A stretch of DNA of 13,743 nucleotides from an uncultured Selenomonadales bacterium (GTDB lineage Bacteria > Bacillota > Negativicutes > Selenomonadales > Selenomonadaceae): contig CAMNPA010000009.1 in assembly GCA_946547205.1 (NCBI GenBank), positions 1 through 13,743 on the forward strand. Direction: 5' to 3'. Every line of letters begins with the position of its first letter. Within the stretch, counting starts at the first letter, position 1. The notes below the pieces were generated by a model. The model saw nothing but the letters and a program-made list of their open reading frames with translations. It was not told where the DNA came from and ran no database searches. This document shows positions 12,926-13,743 of the stretch, piece by piece. The position numbers were made by a program, and so were the translations under genes.

Positions 12926-13743
12926 TCAAGCCTCCGAAATTTTTTTGCTAAACGTTTTTATCGGCGTCGGGGTAACGATTAGTTCCTGTTCAATGTGCGC
13001 AGGCGTCAAGGCAAATGAATTTGAATAATTAATCGCGCCGTCACGAACGATTGAACTAAGTTGATTATCGATTCCTAGTTCCTCGTCCCCGGTGCCTATG
13101 TAATTGTCTTCGTCGTCCAGGAACCACATATCGTCGTTGGCGTTGGCGGAAAAAATTTTTGACGTGCGACCGTTGTCGTCGTAGTAAGTCACAGTTTTTC
13201 CGGCAGCACCGTCGACGCTGATTTTGCCGTTGCCGACAGTTAAAATAACCGTGTCGCCTTTGACGCCGGCAGTTGCCGCGCCGGATTTAATGCTGATAAT
13301 GTCGTCCGCGCCGAAGTTGTAAATAATATCGTTGCCGTCGCCTTTTGCGTAAACGAAAACGTCCGCCTTGTCGCCGCCTTGCAACGTGTCATCGCCCGCG
13401 CCGCCAATCAAAGTATTTTTCCCGGAGCCGCCGATAATTTTGTTCGCCAATTTGTTGCCGCTGATTTTGATGTCGTGAGTGACAGCCGAGCCGTCGATAT
13501 TGCGCCGATTATCGAAGTTTGCCACGTCGAACGAATCTTTCCAATATCTCGCCGCGATTCGGACTTGCTCGGTGTCGTCAAAGGTGACAGCTTGTTTGCC
13601 GTTGATGAAGTCGTGTTCGATGCCGTTCTCAAAATATGTGACGCCGATTTTGTCTTGATGAGCATCGCGGAGCGTGACAGAGCCGTTGCCGACCTTCAAG
13701 ACAACATCGCTGTATTTTTTCGCCGCAGTGACCGCCGAATCGC
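12926..13743 (-). CDS. RTX-type (haemolysin-like) calcium-binding secreted protein, C-terminal part (5' partial)
   Basis: The frame is open from the right window edge to TGA at 12928-12926, about 272 residues, with no start in sight. A TTG at 13699 is internal to the open frame and need not be a start. The core has glycine/aspartate nonapeptide repeats (IIGGSGKNT, LIGGAGDDTLQGGDKADVFVY, then GDGNDIIYNFGADDII), which fold into a calcium-filled beta-roll in type I-secreted proteins. On either side a ~30-residue module recurs: VVLKVGNGSVTLRDA with VTYFENG, and VILTVGNGKISVDGA with VTYYDDNG. The last ~90 residues are less repetitive and probably hold the type I secretion signal. No catalytic domain is within the window, so the activity is unknown. 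rlmB begins 3 bp after its stop, with no terminator between. Confidence 0.88.
   Translation of the reverse strand, partial: DSAVTAAKKYSDVVLKVGNGSVTLRDAHQDKIGVTYFENGIEHDFINGKQAVTFDDTEQVRIAARYWKDSFDVANFDNRRNIDGSAVTHDIKISGNKLANKIIGGSGKNTLIGGAGDDTLQGGDKADVFVYAKGDGNDIIYNFGADDIISIKSGAATAGVKGDTVILTVGNGKISVDGAAGKTVTYYDDNGRTSKIFSANANDDMWFLDDEDNYIGTGDEELGIDNQLSSIVRDGAINYSNSFALTPAHIEQELIVTPTPIKTFSKKISEA
12931..12936 (-). promoter_or_regulatory. Strong ribosome site for the rlmB TTG start, inside the RTX gene
   Basis: Minus-strand CGGAGG lies within the last RTX codons, eight bases before TTG at 12922. It justifies the non-ATG start and ties rlmB translation to the upstream gene. Confidence 0.8.

Overview
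The window most likely comes from a diderm Firmicute of the Negativicutes (Selenomonas-like); this is an inference. A Firmicutes-type rlmB-yacP pair (TrmH-family methyltransferase followed by a NYN-domain RNase, overlapping ATGA) sits on the same DNA as a classical outer-membrane autotransporter with a C-terminal beta-barrel, an RTX-type secreted protein and a BspA-like leucine-rich-repeat protein. Codon use is A/T-rich with very frequent AAAATTTT-like tracts. No rRNA, tRNA, CRISPR array, transposase or phage gene was recognised.

Layout. Positions 1-275 (+) hold the end of a BspA-type LRR surface protein. It converges on 309-2720 (-), a large divergent Hsp70/actin-fold ATPase. A 171-bp divergent intergenic region follows. 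Next is a two-gene (+) unit: 2892-5015, a fusion of a family 2 glycosyltransferase with a polysaccharide pyruvyl transferase, and then a PP-loop ATP-pyrophosphatase-like protein with a QueC-like cysteine cluster. The well-spaced ATG of this second gene (5020) is followed at once by an in-frame TAA, so the usable start appears to be a TTG at 5044. A strong intrinsic terminator at 6269-6305 closes the unit.

Positions 6378-9984 (+) form a compact three-gene unit: autotransporter, OmpR/PhoB-type response regulator, and a histidine kinase reduced to its catalytic core with no membrane or sensor region. The regulator starts on the base after the autotransporter stop, and the kinase overlaps the regulator by 17 bp. 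A hairpin at 10000-10034 probably terminates both this unit and the convergent gene.

The right side is all on the minus strand, transcribed from the right edge leftward: an RTX protein (5' end outside the window), rlmB (TTG start, 3 bp after the RTX stop), yacP, a block of direct repeats built from the yacP 3' end (11541-11710), and an orphan protein joining an IF-2 N-terminal domain to a Pro/Glu linker, a ten-lysine run and an unrecognised C-terminal domain.

The most notable points are the ATG-TAA start of the PP-loop gene, the sensorless kinase tied to an autotransporter, the repeat block that copies the yacP tail and supplies a promoter-like sequence to the next gene, and the IF2_N orphan protein. 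No complete known defence or secretion system is visible.
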